Assembly (NCBI GenBank): GCA_016207095.1
Contig: JACQQF010000054.1
Span: 21,792-85,791 of the forward strand
Length of the DNA: 64,000 bases
Direction of reading: 5' to 3'
Origin: Candidatus Methylomirabilota bacterium
GTDB lineage: Bacteria > Methylomirabilota > Methylomirabilia > Methylomirabilales > Methylomirabilaceae
Part shown: in pieces, positions 55,168 to 64,000 of the stretch
Numbering within the stretch: the first letter of the stretch is position 1
How the letters are laid out: every line of letters starts with the position of its first letter
Notes under the pieces: model-generated
The model's database searches: none
What the model saw: only the letters and a program-made list of their open reading frames with translations
Told to the model about the DNA's origin: nothing
Translations under genes and position numbers: made by a program

Positions 55168-55665
55168 TCAGATCAAGGCCGCGAGCGCAGGAAACCGGGC
55201 CCGAACCAGCGCCAAGTCATCCGGGGTATCGGCCAGCAGGTTGAATTCGCGAAACTCGAATCCGGGTCCCACCGAACACCCCACCAGGGTGTACTCGCCC
55301 AAAGATCGAGCCGCTTGCCAACACCCACCTGGAACGATCTGGACCGGTCGGCACTCCTCGCCGGCCGGCCCGAGCCGGCGATGCTGCGCGACGGTCCTGG
55401 CCGCATCTAACCAGATGAGCTCGAGCGGATCACCTTCGTAGTAGTGCCAGATCTCGTCGGAGACCACGCGGTGCCAGCGGCTGTGCTGCCCCGCCACCAA
55501 GAGGAAATAGATCGTCGTGATCGCGGCATGATCCCTTACGGCGTCGCTTGCCCGGACCCTCCGGGGTGAGCGGAACACCTCTCGATAGTACCCGCCTTCG
55601 GGATGCGGCGTCAGATCAAGGAGGCGAATGAGGGTTGACGCGCGTGGATGCATGGATGCGACCAC
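55168..55665 (-). CDS. cupin domain (DUF985) protein
   Basis: LIRLLDLTPHPEGGYYREVFRS...SRWHRVVSDEIWHYYEGDPLEL. Confidence 0.92.
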   Translation of the reverse strand: MVASMHPRASTLIRLLDLTPHPEGGYYREVFRSPRRVRASDAVRDHAAITTIYFLLVAGQHSRWHRVVSDEIWHYYEGDPLELIWLDAARTVAQHRRLGPAGEECRPVQIVPGGCWQAARSLGEYTLVGCSVGPGFEFREFNLLADTPDDLALVRARFPALAALI

Positions 55666-55689
55666 AGGAGCTCCGCTGCCCGCTAGCCG

Positions 55690-56886
55690 TCACCGGCCAC
55701 CTTCCGTCACCTGGACGATTCCGGCCTTCCAGTTTAGACCCCTGGTGTCCAAGCCTTCGAGGCCCTGGTGCGCCTTTCGGGCGAACTCGTTCGTGAATGC
55801 AGCTCTCTCAGCCGGCTTCTTGATCACGCCGTACTTCAGGGCAACGTCGGCCGTCTGCTTCCACAGCCTCTCGTCCATGATGCCAATACCATCAGGCGAG
55901 GGCCAGATGAGCTTGTTGATCTCGTTCATCTGCCAGGTCTGGTGACCTTTGCCGAGCGTCGGTCTCTGCGTGAGAACGAAGCTGACGCAGTCGTCCTGAT
56001 GATCGCGGCAGTACATCCACCCTTTAAACGACGCCCGCAAGAACCGCACGGCGATGTCCTGGTTCACGGCGGCCTTGATCCAATCCTCCCTGACGAAGAT
56101 GCCGTCCTCGAGCATGGCCGTGCCTTCCTTGTTGAAGTCGATGATGTTGAGATCCTCGAGCTGGTATCGCTTGCCCGTGACCGGGTTCTTCGCCTCGAGC
56201 ACCTGCGCCAGTTCGTTGTAGGTCATGGCCGCCGCCGCCACGACCTGCTTCTGGAGCAGCAGGTTCATATCGAACGGCTGAGAGACGATCTCCACGTCCT
56301 TCCTCGGGTCGAGATTGTGCTTGGCAAGAGTGGCGAAGAGCTCGTGCTCGTTACCACGCAACCAGACGGCGACTCTCTTCCCCTTCAGGTCGGCCGGTCC
56401 GCGAATGTTGGACTCCTTCAAGGAGATCTCGCGCATACCACTGTACTGGAATACCTGAGCGATGGTCGTGAGCGGCGTGCCCTGGTCGCGGAACGACAGC
56501 AGACTTGGCAGCCAGTCCAGAGCGAACTGGGCGCTGCCACCAGCCTCGACCTGCTCAGGCACGATGCTCTCACCGGGGTGGCGGATCGTTACGTCCAGAC
56601 ACTCATCCCTGTAGTAGCCCTTCGCACTGGCAGCGTAGTAGCCTGCGAACTGGGCCTGAGCGATCCACTTCAGTTGGAGCGTGACTCTATCAGAGGTGGA
56701 ACACGTCCTTGCGGCAGCGGCCGGAGCCTCGGCGAGAGCGGCCATCGGCGCCGGCGCGGCCGCAGACCCGGCAGCGACCAGGCTCAGCGTCAGGATGCGC
56801 AAGGCAACAGACGACCCAAGTGTCCGATTCATGGCGTTTCTCCCCGCGGATTCGAGACGCTCAATCGAGATTCGATGGCGCTTCAC
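55690..56886 (-). CDS. ABC transporter substrate-binding protein (NMT1/THI5-like)
   Basis: VTLQLKWIAQAQFAGYYAASAKGYYRDECLDVTI signature. Confidence 0.9.
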   Translation of the reverse strand: MKRHRISIERLESAGRNAMNRTLGSSVALRILTLSLVAAGSAAAPAPMAALAEAPAAAARTCSTSDRVTLQLKWIAQAQFAGYYAASAKGYYRDECLDVTIRHPGESIVPEQVEAGGSAQFALDWLPSLLSFRDQGTPLTTIAQVFQYSGMREISLKESNIRGPADLKGKRVAVWLRGNEHELFATLAKHNLDPRKDVEIVSQPFDMNLLLQKQVVAAAAMTYNELAQVLEAKNPVTGKRYQLEDLNIIDFNKEGTAMLEDGIFVREDWIKAAVNQDIAVRFLRASFKGWMYCRDHQDDCVSFVLTQRPTLGKGHQTWQMNEINKLIWPSPDGIGIMDERLWKQTADVALKYGVIKKPAERAAFTNEFARKAHQGLEGLDTRGLNWKAGIVQVTEGGR

Positions 56887-56901
56887 AATGGCACGAAGAG
56901 T

Positions 56902-57513
56902 CTACAGACTGAATCGGAGTGGGTCACCCTTCCATGGGTACTCGTCGAGGACGGAATGCGCCATCGTCATCAATCTGTCACAGGCATCTTGAATTTTCAC
57001 ATGTTGAAGATAGGTGATCAACAAGGGTCGATTGGGAAGGAGATGGGTTTGGCGGCTTCGAGCCGGTGCGAACAATGTATAGCCGAGAGACATCATCGTG
57101 TTGACCCGAGGTGCTTTCTCGTACACCGCTCCGAGAACTGAGTAGATTGGTAGATTCAAAATGCCAAGGAAGAAATAGTATCGCAGCGCAGCGTTCAGCG
57201 CCCTCCCACGGTACTCCTCTTTGGTGGCTCCTCGGTCTAGTAGCAGCGATGGGAAGACATAGGCATCAGGGAGCGTGCACTGGATTCTTTCCTCAGCCTC
57301 CTGTTTGTCCCTGGCGATTCCGCCGCGCATCGTTGAGATCGCCTTACCAAGCTCGTCCCACGCCGCCAAGACGACATCGTGATCATCTCGTTCATTCCAG
57401 AGCAATACCGTCGGCTCGGCGAGTCTGAACTCTTCGGCGCGCATGTACTCCGACAGACGAAGCGAGTATATCTCCGGCGCATCAGTTCTCGTTGCTCTTC
57501 GAATACACCTCAT
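56902..57513 (-). CDS. GNAT/N-acyl amino acid synthase (FeeM)-like protein
   Basis: IRRATRTDAPEIYSLRLSEYM... pattern; tentative family call. Confidence 0.5.
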   Translation of the reverse strand: MRCIRRATRTDAPEIYSLRLSEYMRAEEFRLAEPTVLLWNERDDHDVVLAAWDELGKAISTMRGGIARDKQEAEERIQCTLPDAYVFPSLLLDRGATKEEYRGRALNAALRYYFFLGILNLPIYSVLGAVYEKAPRVNTMMSLGYTLFAPARSRQTHLLPNRPLLITYLQHVKIQDACDRLMTMAHSVLDEYPWKGDPLRFSL

Positions 57514-57528
57514 ATGCGCTGATGCCGT

Positions 57529-57706
57529 CTAGTGCCGTTCCAACTATTTACACCAAAATGGTGAGGCTAGGCAAAGCGATCGTTCTTAGCAGGACTGCTG
57601 TCGGCGATTAGTGCCGTTCCAACTTTTTGGGCAAAACGATATCTCTTGGCGATTAACCGAAACGAGTTGGAACGGCATTAGCCGCAATAAGTTGGAACGG
57701 CACTAG
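57529..57706. mobile_element. MITE-like element copy 3, interrupted by a second element
   Basis: Outer part nearly identical to copy 2 at 2466-2573; CTAG at both ends. Confidence 0.85.
57608..57681. mobile_element. Nested MITE-like element inside copy 3
   Basis: TTAG-TGCCGTTCCAACT...AGTTGGAACGGCA-TTAG: shared TIR with 4-bp direct duplication TTAG. Confidence 0.85.
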
Positions 57707-57779
57707 CAAATCGGAGGGTCAGTCACGAGCGCCTCTTAGACGTCGGCGAATGATGCTTCCAGGCGAGGATGCAGAGAGG

Positions 57780-58307
57780 CTAGGGTCTGATCTCGAGATG
57801 AGGGTGCCGGCGCCAGAAATACCCGGCCATTGCGGCTGCCGCCAGCAGGTTGCCAACCAGGATCGCCTGCCAACTAAGCGCGCGAAGGATACGCTCCTCG
57901 AACAGGGTGGCGACCACGAGGAATCCGAACTCGAACACCACAAAGAGCAGCAGGATGCCGAACCCGAGGTTCGGGTTCCGCTCTGCCAATCGCAGGAGCC
58001 GAGAGGCGAGTCCACCGAGAAAGGCAAAGATCAGCCCGTGAATCCAGGTGTACATCAAAACCATCTCAAAGGAGACCGGCAGGCTCTCCGGCGAGGCGAG
58101 GCTCTCTCCGCGCCGGAAGAGGGCCGTTCCAAGGACAGTCGGCGTGTAGAGGGGTTGCCCGTTGATCGTATCCAGGATCAGGAACCAGATGGCAATCGTC
58201 GCCGCCCCGATAACTCCGGCGACGATCCCTTCCTGGTAGAGCCTGGACAGTTCCGCCGTATCGCTGCCTTGCAGAACCGGGCTGATCAGATCGGACTGCG
58301 TGACCAT
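57780..58307 (-). CDS. hypothetical membrane protein
   Basis: Multi-TM 175-aa ORF. Confidence 0.65.
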   Translation of the reverse strand: MVTQSDLISPVLQGSDTAELSRLYQEGIVAGVIGAATIAIWFLILDTINGQPLYTPTVLGTALFRRGESLASPESLPVSFEMVLMYTWIHGLIFAFLGGLASRLLRLAERNPNLGFGILLLFVVFEFGFLVVATLFEERILRALSWQAILVGNLLAAAAMAGYFWRRHPHLEIRP

Positions 58308-58528
58308 GGCACCCTCCTTTCCGGCTCCGGGTCGCCCTGTGACACCGGGTCTCTTAGTTCATTCTATCTGTACCGTGACGACCGGACAAGCACAAAACCG
58401 TTTCGATTCTGCGGCAGCATCGGTAGCCCTCTTTTCCATACCGAGAACGTCCAACGTTCCCGACGCCACCCAGGATACGTGCGACTCCCAGCCGCTAACG
58501 GTCGCTGGTGGTCAGAAACAGGCGCTCC

Positions 58529-59539
58529 CTATCGGCTGGACGCAGCGCTGGCCAGATCAATCGCCACCCACGCCATCCCGGCCGCCACGCGAGCCAATCT
58601 CGCGTAGTCGATCTTGTCCGGCGTATCCGTCACGCTGTGGTAATGCTCGTATCGGAACAGGGCGGTGTCCGTCACCATGATCGCGGGATAGCCCTCTTTC
58701 CAGAAGGACCAGTGGTCAGACCAGCCGATTCCCATGATCCATCCCGGGGCGGCGACGCCTTCCGATGGAAAGGCGGCATGCTGCCGGAATGACCGGATGC
58801 TTTGATGAACCAGTTTCCGCGCAGAGATGTTTCCCACGAAACCAAGGAAATTGCCTCTGCTCGGGTAAAACAACCTGAAGAGAAAGGGATATCCCTGGCT
58901 GCCCTTTGCGTCGCTGAAGTACCCGACCGATTCCAGCGACAGCATCGCGGCGATTTTCTCGCCACGCTTCCGCGCGCGGCGCGCATAGACGCGGCTCCCC
59001 ATGTCATCCGTCTGAAAGAACGGGGGCTCTTCATTCACAAAGGCGACGAAACGGATGCTTCGCGCGAGCTTCTTCCCTGCGAGGAGCCGAGCGAGTTCAA
59101 GCACTGCGGCGGTGCCGGTGGCGTTGTCATCTGCGCCTGGAGAACCCAGGATCGAGTCATAATGAGCGCCTAGCAGAACGATCTCATCCGGCAGGACAGC
59201 GCCAGGGAGCTCAGCCTCGAGGTTCCTTATCGTGGCGCCTGCAACGACGAAATCCTGAGAGGCGACACCATAGCCCGACTCCCGGAATCTCTTTTCGATA
59301 TAGTTGGCCGATGCCTCAAGCGCTTCACGTCGCCAGAGGTTCCTCTCTCCAATCTGCCCCGCCAGCGTCCAGACGTGCTCCCTGAGACGATCCCGCAGCT
59401 CAACCTCATCCACAGAAAGGGGTGGCACCGATTCAGAGTATGATCGACCGGGCATGCTGGTCATATACACACTGCTCAGAACCAGAAGTATTATGGCAAC
59501 CGCCAGAAGCCACCTTCCTGCGCGAGGGCCAGGAGACAT
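58529..59539 (-). CDS. M28-family zinc peptidase
   Basis: IVLLGAHYDSILGSPGADDNATGTAAVLELARLL...FVAFVNEEPPFF. Confidence 0.93.
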   Translation of the reverse strand: MSPGPRAGRWLLAVAIILLVLSSVYMTSMPGRSYSESVPPLSVDEVELRDRLREHVWTLAGQIGERNLWRREALEASANYIEKRFRESGYGVASQDFVVAGATIRNLEAELPGAVLPDEIVLLGAHYDSILGSPGADDNATGTAAVLELARLLAGKKLARSIRFVAFVNEEPPFFQTDDMGSRVYARRARKRGEKIAAMLSLESVGYFSDAKGSQGYPFLFRLFYPSRGNFLGFVGNISARKLVHQSIRSFRQHAAFPSEGVAAPGWIMGIGWSDHWSFWKEGYPAIMVTDTALFRYEHYHSVTDTPDKIDYARLARVAAGMAWVAIDLASAASSR

Positions 59540-59577
59540 AGGTCCCTCGTTGTTCTAGTGAACCCTTCCCGCTTCTC

Positions 59578-60054
59578 TCATCCGGTTTTCGTGTGGCGAC
59601 CTCGTTCTCGTTTCTCAACATACTGCTGATGATAGTCTTCCGCTCTGTAGAACTGCGACGCAGGTGTGATTTCCGTCGCGATCGGATTCTTGTACCGGCC
59701 ACTCTTCTGGAGGTTCTCCTTTGACGCGATCGCCGCAGCCTTCTGCTCCAGAGTGTGAAAGAATATCGCAGACCTGTACTGTGACCCAACGTCCGGGCCT
59801 TGCCGATTCAGCGTCGTTGGGTCGTGGTTGTCCCAGAACACGGTGAGAAGGTCTTCATAGGTGACCCTGGACGGATCGTATTCCACCTCCACCGCTTCCG
59901 CATGCCCCGTTCGCCCGGAACATACATCTTCGTATGTCGGGTTGTTGAACGATCCGCCAGCGTATCCGACCGATGTGGACATCACGCCCTTGACTTTACG
60001 AAACGCTTCCTCTACCCCCCAAAAGCATCCCGCTGCAAACGTGGCCTTTCCCAT
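59578..60054 (-). CDS. msrA: peptide-methionine (S)-S-oxide reductase
   Basis: [21 protein letters not shown]...[21 protein letters not shown]. Confidence 0.96.
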   Translation of the reverse strand: MGKATFAAGCFWGVEEAFRKVKGVMSTSVGYAGGSFNNPTYEDVCSGRTGHAEAVEVEYDPSRVTYEDLLTVFWDNHDPTTLNRQGPDVGSQYRSAIFFHTLEQKAAAIASKENLQKSGRYKNPIATEITPASQFYRAEDYHQQYVEKRERGRHTKTG

Positions 60055-60195
60055 CTCTCATCTCCTTCCCACTCATTCGACTCAACGCCGAGTCCGCTCT
60101 CTTTGTGCCCACGGCCACGGCTTAGTTGCCTGGGCCACTCAGGGAAAGCGTGCCGACCTCCGAAGACAACCACGGCAGCCCAGGTCAACAGGACA

Positions 60196-60303
60196 CTAGT
60201 GCCGTTCCAACTCTACCTGCCTAATATCACAATGACCCACAGGCATCTGGATCGGCCGTCGCAAAACCTTGTCAGTTGTCCGAACAAGTTGGAACGGCAC
60301 TAG
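60196..60303. mobile_element. MITE-like element, copy 4
   Basis: CTAGTGCCGTTCCAACT...AAGTTGGAACGGCACTAG ends with unrelated interior. Confidence 0.8.
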
Positions 60304-60629
60304 ACAAGCGCATACGTAATTAACCCGCAGATTAAGGCCATCAGGCACAACGCGACGAGGAAGACCACGTCAGCAACGATCTCCAAGCCGCGCATCCGCC
60401 GCCTGGCTCTGGCTCTCAATGCCCAATATGACAGCAAGCAAGAGAGCAGAAACAAGGCCGCATCGATCGCCAGAAGCTCGTCTCCATACGTCTCCAGCTC
60501 CCTGATATGTACGAGCAGCTTGAAGATGCCTAGCACGGTAAGGCACACACCGAGCAGCGCGGCGGACACAGAGAAGATCAAAAGGCAAAGGTCAACCTCC
60601 AACTCCTGCTCCATCTGCTTCTCACTCAT
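60300..60629 (-). CDS. hypothetical membrane protein
   Basis: TM-rich ORF; stop codon provided by the MITE end. Confidence 0.5.
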   Translation of the reverse strand: MSEKQMEQELEVDLCLLIFSVSAALLGVCLTVLGIFKLLVHIRELETYGDELLAIDAALFLLSCLLSYWALRARARRRMRGLEIVADVVFLVALCLMALICGLITYALV

Positions 60630-60741
60630 ACCGTCCCCTCCGACAATCCGTGAGGCCTAACGTAACCAAACCACCTTGCCCGGCCTTGCCGGTTGACTTT
60701 CTGCGTACACCCCATGGACCCCGCGAAGGGTGTCGGCGAGG

Positions 60742-61092
60742 TCACTGGCGGTCTTCGATCTGTTTGATGCTGGAGATCCCGACAATCTCGTTCTGGACCT
60801 CGAGTACGAAATGGACCATGTCGCCCTTTTTGAGTCCCCGGAGCAGCTCGACCTTGTGCACTTCGAAGCCGTGCCGCATGGGGCGAGGCATGAATCCAGG
60901 GATAGGCCCGTGGGCCAGGAACAACATGCGCTTTTCCTCGTCCACCCCCAACACGCGGCCATCTCCTTCCAATCGAGATTGCGCGTTCACATTCAGGGCG
61001 ACGGCCAGGCACAGACTAAAGAAGAGCGCGATCGATAACACCCAACGGCCCCAATGCGCGACCCTCACGTCCATATTGAGCTCCTTTCGCAA
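60742..61092 (-). CDS. hypothetical exported protein, possibly CopA/CusF-like small beta protein
   Basis: Signal peptide ALFFSLCLAVALNVNAQ; GRVLGVDEEKRMLFLAHGPIPGFMPRPMRHGFEVHKVELLRGLKKGDMVHF. Confidence 0.6.
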   Translation of the reverse strand: MRKELNMDVRVAHWGRWVLSIALFFSLCLAVALNVNAQSRLEGDGRVLGVDEEKRMLFLAHGPIPGFMPRPMRHGFEVHKVELLRGLKKGDMVHFVLEVQNEIVGISSIKQIEDRQ

Positions 61093-61213
61093 GCCGACCG
61101 AAACCTTCCCTTGATACCCCTCCCAGGGGTCGATGTCAAAGGAAAACGTTGCGGCGAAGGGTCAGTACCCGCACTTCTTTCGAGCATCAACGCCGCATGT
61201 TCGGACACTGTGT

Positions 61214-61744
61214 TCATGATGAGCAATACGGCCAGCCGAGATCCTGATCTGAAATGACCTCGACCTGAAGAGGCCACTCGATTCCGAACACCGGATCATC
61301 GTAGCGCACACCTCGGGCTGATTCCGGCGAATAGGGTTGTGAGAGCTGGTACGTGACTTCTGCCGCATCCTCCAGCGTCAGAAAGCCATGGGCGAAACGC
61401 TCAGGCAAATAGAGCATTCGATAATTCTCTGCCGTCAGTTCCACCCCTGTCCACTTTCTGTAGGTGGGAGAGTCCGGCCGCAAATCAATGATCACGTCGT
61501 ATATCGCACCCCGAGTGCAGCGCACGAGCTTGATTTCTTCATAGGGTGGGCCCTGATAGTGCATGCCCCGTAGCGTGCCTCGTTTCCTGTTGAAGGAGAT
61601 GTTGGTCCGAACCATCCGTGAGACCAAACCATTCGCTTCAAACTTCTTTTGACACCATGCTTCCGCAAAAAAGCCGCGCTTATCTTCGATCCTTTCGATG
61701 TCGATGATAAACGCGCCTTTTAGCGGCGTTTCCAGAAAGATCAT
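61214..61744 (-). CDS. rfbC: dTDP-4-dehydrorhamnose 3,5-epimerase
   Basis: NISFNRKRGTLRGMHYQGPPYEEIKLVRCTRGAIYDVIIDLR; start MIFLETPLKGA at 61744. Confidence 0.93.
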   Translation of the reverse strand: MIFLETPLKGAFIIDIERIEDKRGFFAEAWCQKKFEANGLVSRMVRTNISFNRKRGTLRGMHYQGPPYEEIKLVRCTRGAIYDVIIDLRPDSPTYRKWTGVELTAENYRMLYLPERFAHGFLTLEDAAEVTYQLSQPYSPESARGVRYDDPVFGIEWPLQVEVISDQDLGWPYCSS

Positions 61745-61781
61745 GCTGACCTCCAACCGTGACCGGCGCGAGGTAGGTTCG

Positions 61782-62759
61782 TCATCTCGGGATGGCGACC
61801 GCGAACGGCATCTTCCCGACCGGGACCGTCGCGATGACCTTCTCGGCCGCGACATCGATCACGGAGACCGCGTCGCTGCGGCCGCAGGCGACGTATAGGC
61901 GGCTCTCATCCGGCGTGAACGCCATATACCAGGCGCGTTGGCCGACAGGGATTTTCTTGGTGATGGTCATGGTGTGCGCGTCGATCGCGTAGACGGCGTG
62001 ACTCCGCCCGTGGGCCACATAGAGCTTGCGACCGTCTCGCGTCACCAGCACCCCCACTGGGCGCTCGCCCACCGGGATGCTCTTGATCACCCGGTGGGTA
62101 GCCGTGTCGATCGCCGACAGCATACCGGGCTGGGACTGCTCGCTGGCAATGTAGGCGCGCTTACCGTCCGGGCTGAAGGCGATCCCCCTGGGGTTTTTCG
62201 GCACGGCGATCGTCGCCACGACCTTGAGCGCCTTGGTGTCGATCACCGAGATGGTGTTCGAGGTCTCGTTCGAGACATAGGCGACAGCCCCATCGGGGCT
62301 GAGGACGATCGTCTCGGGCTCCACCTGGACCTCGATGGTCGCGACCGTCGTCCCCCTACTCGTGTCGATCACGGTCACCGTCCCGCCGTTCTCGTTCACT
62401 GCATAGAGCCGGGAGCCGTCAGGGCTGAGCGCCAGCCCTTCGGGGTCCACTCCGGCAGGCCACGCCTCGATCTCCTTCCCGGCTTCGGCATCAACGACAC
62501 TGACACTGTCTGAATTGCCGTTGGCCACGTAGAGTCGCCGCCCATCCGGGGAGATCTCGATCCCCCTCGGGCGCTTACCTACGCGGATCGTTCGGACGAC
62601 CGCATTGCTTGCCGTGTCGATGACCGTGACGTCATCGGACTTCTCATTGGTCACATAGGCCATCGGGCCGGCCGCAGCAACCGACGAGACATCTGCGAGA
62701 AGCAAGAACAGCAAGGCCGTAAGGGACCACCCCTTCCAACAACCCACCTTTCGCGTCAT
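61782..62759 (-). CDS. YncE-family beta-propeller protein
   Basis: Repeated YVTNEKSDDVTVIDTASNAVVRTIRVGKRPRGIEISPDGRRLYVAN blades; signal peptide. Confidence 0.92.
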   Translation of the reverse strand: MTRKVGCWKGWSLTALLFLLLADVSSVAAAGPMAYVTNEKSDDVTVIDTASNAVVRTIRVGKRPRGIEISPDGRRLYVANGNSDSVSVVDAEAGKEIEAWPAGVDPEGLALSPDGSRLYAVNENGGTVTVIDTSRGTTVATIEVQVEPETIVLSPDGAVAYVSNETSNTISVIDTKALKVVATIAVPKNPRGIAFSPDGKRAYIASEQSQPGMLSAIDTATHRVIKSIPVGERPVGVLVTRDGRKLYVAHGRSHAVYAIDAHTMTITKKIPVGQRAWYMAFTPDESRLYVACGRSDAVSVIDVAAEKVIATVPVGKMPFAVAIPR

Positions 62760-63086
62760 CTACCCTCTCCCTCGTCTAAGGCACCCCTGTTCACGCACGC
62801 GATGTGAGGATGCATCCGTTTTTGCATTCGCGCCGCACCCGTTTTCCGGAGCGCCCGCCACCTGCTCGATTGGTGGCACCGCTCAGGACGATTCACCCGT
62901 CAATGATCCCCAACGGGTGGCCGAGAATCCATCGGTCAATTCATGCAAGGCGTAACCCTAACCGTGTTCGTGAGAAACAGGGATTAGGTATCACAAAATC
63001 GGCGGGCTGTCCATCAGGGAGATTCTTAGGGGTAGAAAGACGAAGGAGTAAGCACTGATACGGGATCGAATCGGGGTGACTTGCCC

Positions 63087-63767
63087 CTATCGGGCCTCCT
63101 TGAGCAGGGCTTGAATGTCCCGGAATGCCTGGCGCTCGTCAAAGAACGAGAGGCTATAGATCTCTCGGATGTTTCCCCGCTGATCGACGAGATACAGCCG
63201 TGCCGGATGGTCGATCTCCCCGTCCGGCTGCGGACGAGTCCACTCGTCGTAGGCGGTAAGCACCGGCTTCAAACGCTCCGGCTCCTCCCGGAGAAACCGC
63301 CATCCATCTGACCCCGCACGCAAGCGCGCCGCATAGCGGCCGAGCACCTCTGCCGAGTCCCGATACGGATCCACCGTGATCGAGAGGAACTGTGCCTCAC
63401 GCCGTCGAAGTCCTGAGCGCGCAAGGCGGGCCTGGAGCAGAGCCATCCGTTGGGTAAGGAGGGGACAGGCGGACGAACACGCTGTGTAGATGAAGCTGAT
63501 CAGCACCACTTTGCCCCGCAACTCTGACAATCGAATGGGCCGGCCGGACGTGTCGAGCAGCGTAAAGTCAGGCGCCGGCTTAATCAGCGGCAGCCTCGCC
63601 GCGGGGGCGAGCGCCGGACGGCTCGATTGGGCTGCGGGCGGGTCCTGGTGGGCGGCGGCGCGTGGCGTCCCACTCAGCGGGACAGTGCAGGCGCAGAGCA
63701 GCGCCAGCGCAGCCATCCGAGCGACAGATACGGCGGCTAAAGAATCCAGCACGGTTCCTTTTGTCAT
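63087..63767 (-). CDS. SCO1/SenC family protein
   Basis: LRGKVVLISFIYTACSSACPLLTQRM; start ATG at 63767 overlaps the upstream rhodanese stop (ATGA). Confidence 0.9.
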   Translation of the reverse strand: MTKGTVLDSLAAVSVARMAALALLCACTVPLSGTPRAAAHQDPPAAQSSRPALAPAARLPLIKPAPDFTLLDTSGRPIRLSELRGKVVLISFIYTACSSACPLLTQRMALLQARLARSGLRRREAQFLSITVDPYRDSAEVLGRYAARLRAGSDGWRFLREEPERLKPVLTAYDEWTRPQPDGEIDHPARLYLVDQRGNIREIYSLSFFDERQAFRDIQALLKEAR

Positions 63768-64000
63768 GGAGCGCCTGATGCAAGCGGAAACCCCCCGTCG
63801 CGCCATGCCTCAAAGCCGCCCGCTAGCGGCCGCACCCGGATAATGCCCCGGCGCCGAAGCAGCAGCGCCACCCGGGCGCTGGTCGCTTCGCTGGGTCAGG
63901 TACAATACAATACGACGTCGCGGTCACGAGGAATCTCCTGGTGCCGCCGCTCAAGCTCGTCTGGAGAGAAGCGAAGAGCACCGGGCACGCTTGCGCCATC
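63764..64000 (-). CDS. rhodanese-like domain protein with in-frame TGA (candidate selenocysteine), truncated by window edge
   Basis: DGASVPGALRFSPDELERRHQEIPRDRDVVLYCT[TGA]PSEATSARVALLLRRRGIIRVRPLAGGFEAWRDGGFPLASGAP*; TGA at 63896-63898. Confidence 0.7.

Overview
GC-rich chromosomal window; gene content suggests an NC10/Methylomirabilis-like bacterium, but that is a guess. Positions 1-29.5 kb are mostly housekeeping: 5-oxoprolinase genes, fbaB-type aldolase/fbp/rpiA, alr, tig-clpP-clpX, bamD, rsmA, thiL, pyk, eno, gdhA, two tRNAs, and a set of metabolic or hypothetical genes.

The accessory core (about 29.5-54.4 kb) looks like a decayed multi-integron locus interleaved with SOS-mutagenesis genes. 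The - strand order is lexA | intI remnant 3 | cassette array 3 | intI remnant 2 | array 2 | imuA | imuB | dnaE2 | intI remnant 1 | array 1. I find about 14 complete attC-like sites plus one half site, two attI-like junctions sharing the string TAACTATTrAGT, and cassettes rich in toxin-antitoxin genes, nuclease-like proteins and hypotheticals. All three integron integrases are broken, and each would read towards its array (the 'reverse' integron layout). A near-identical 20-bp motif lies in the lexA and imuA promoter regions and is a candidate LexA box.

Other notable points: (1) a rhodanese-like gene at the right edge has an in-frame TGA at a position where I expect Cys, followed by a SECIS-like hairpin and an ATGA overlap with the next gene (candidate selenoprotein); (2) a family of about 70-110-bp MITE-like elements with TGCCGTTCCAACT terminal repeats and YTAG target duplications, one nested in another and two supplying stop codons; (3) a duplicated 5' fragment of a PQQ-type sugar dehydrogenase gene that replaces most of a HigB-like toxin gene inside array 1; (4) a 23-bp direct repeat flanking an insertion between imuA and imuB.
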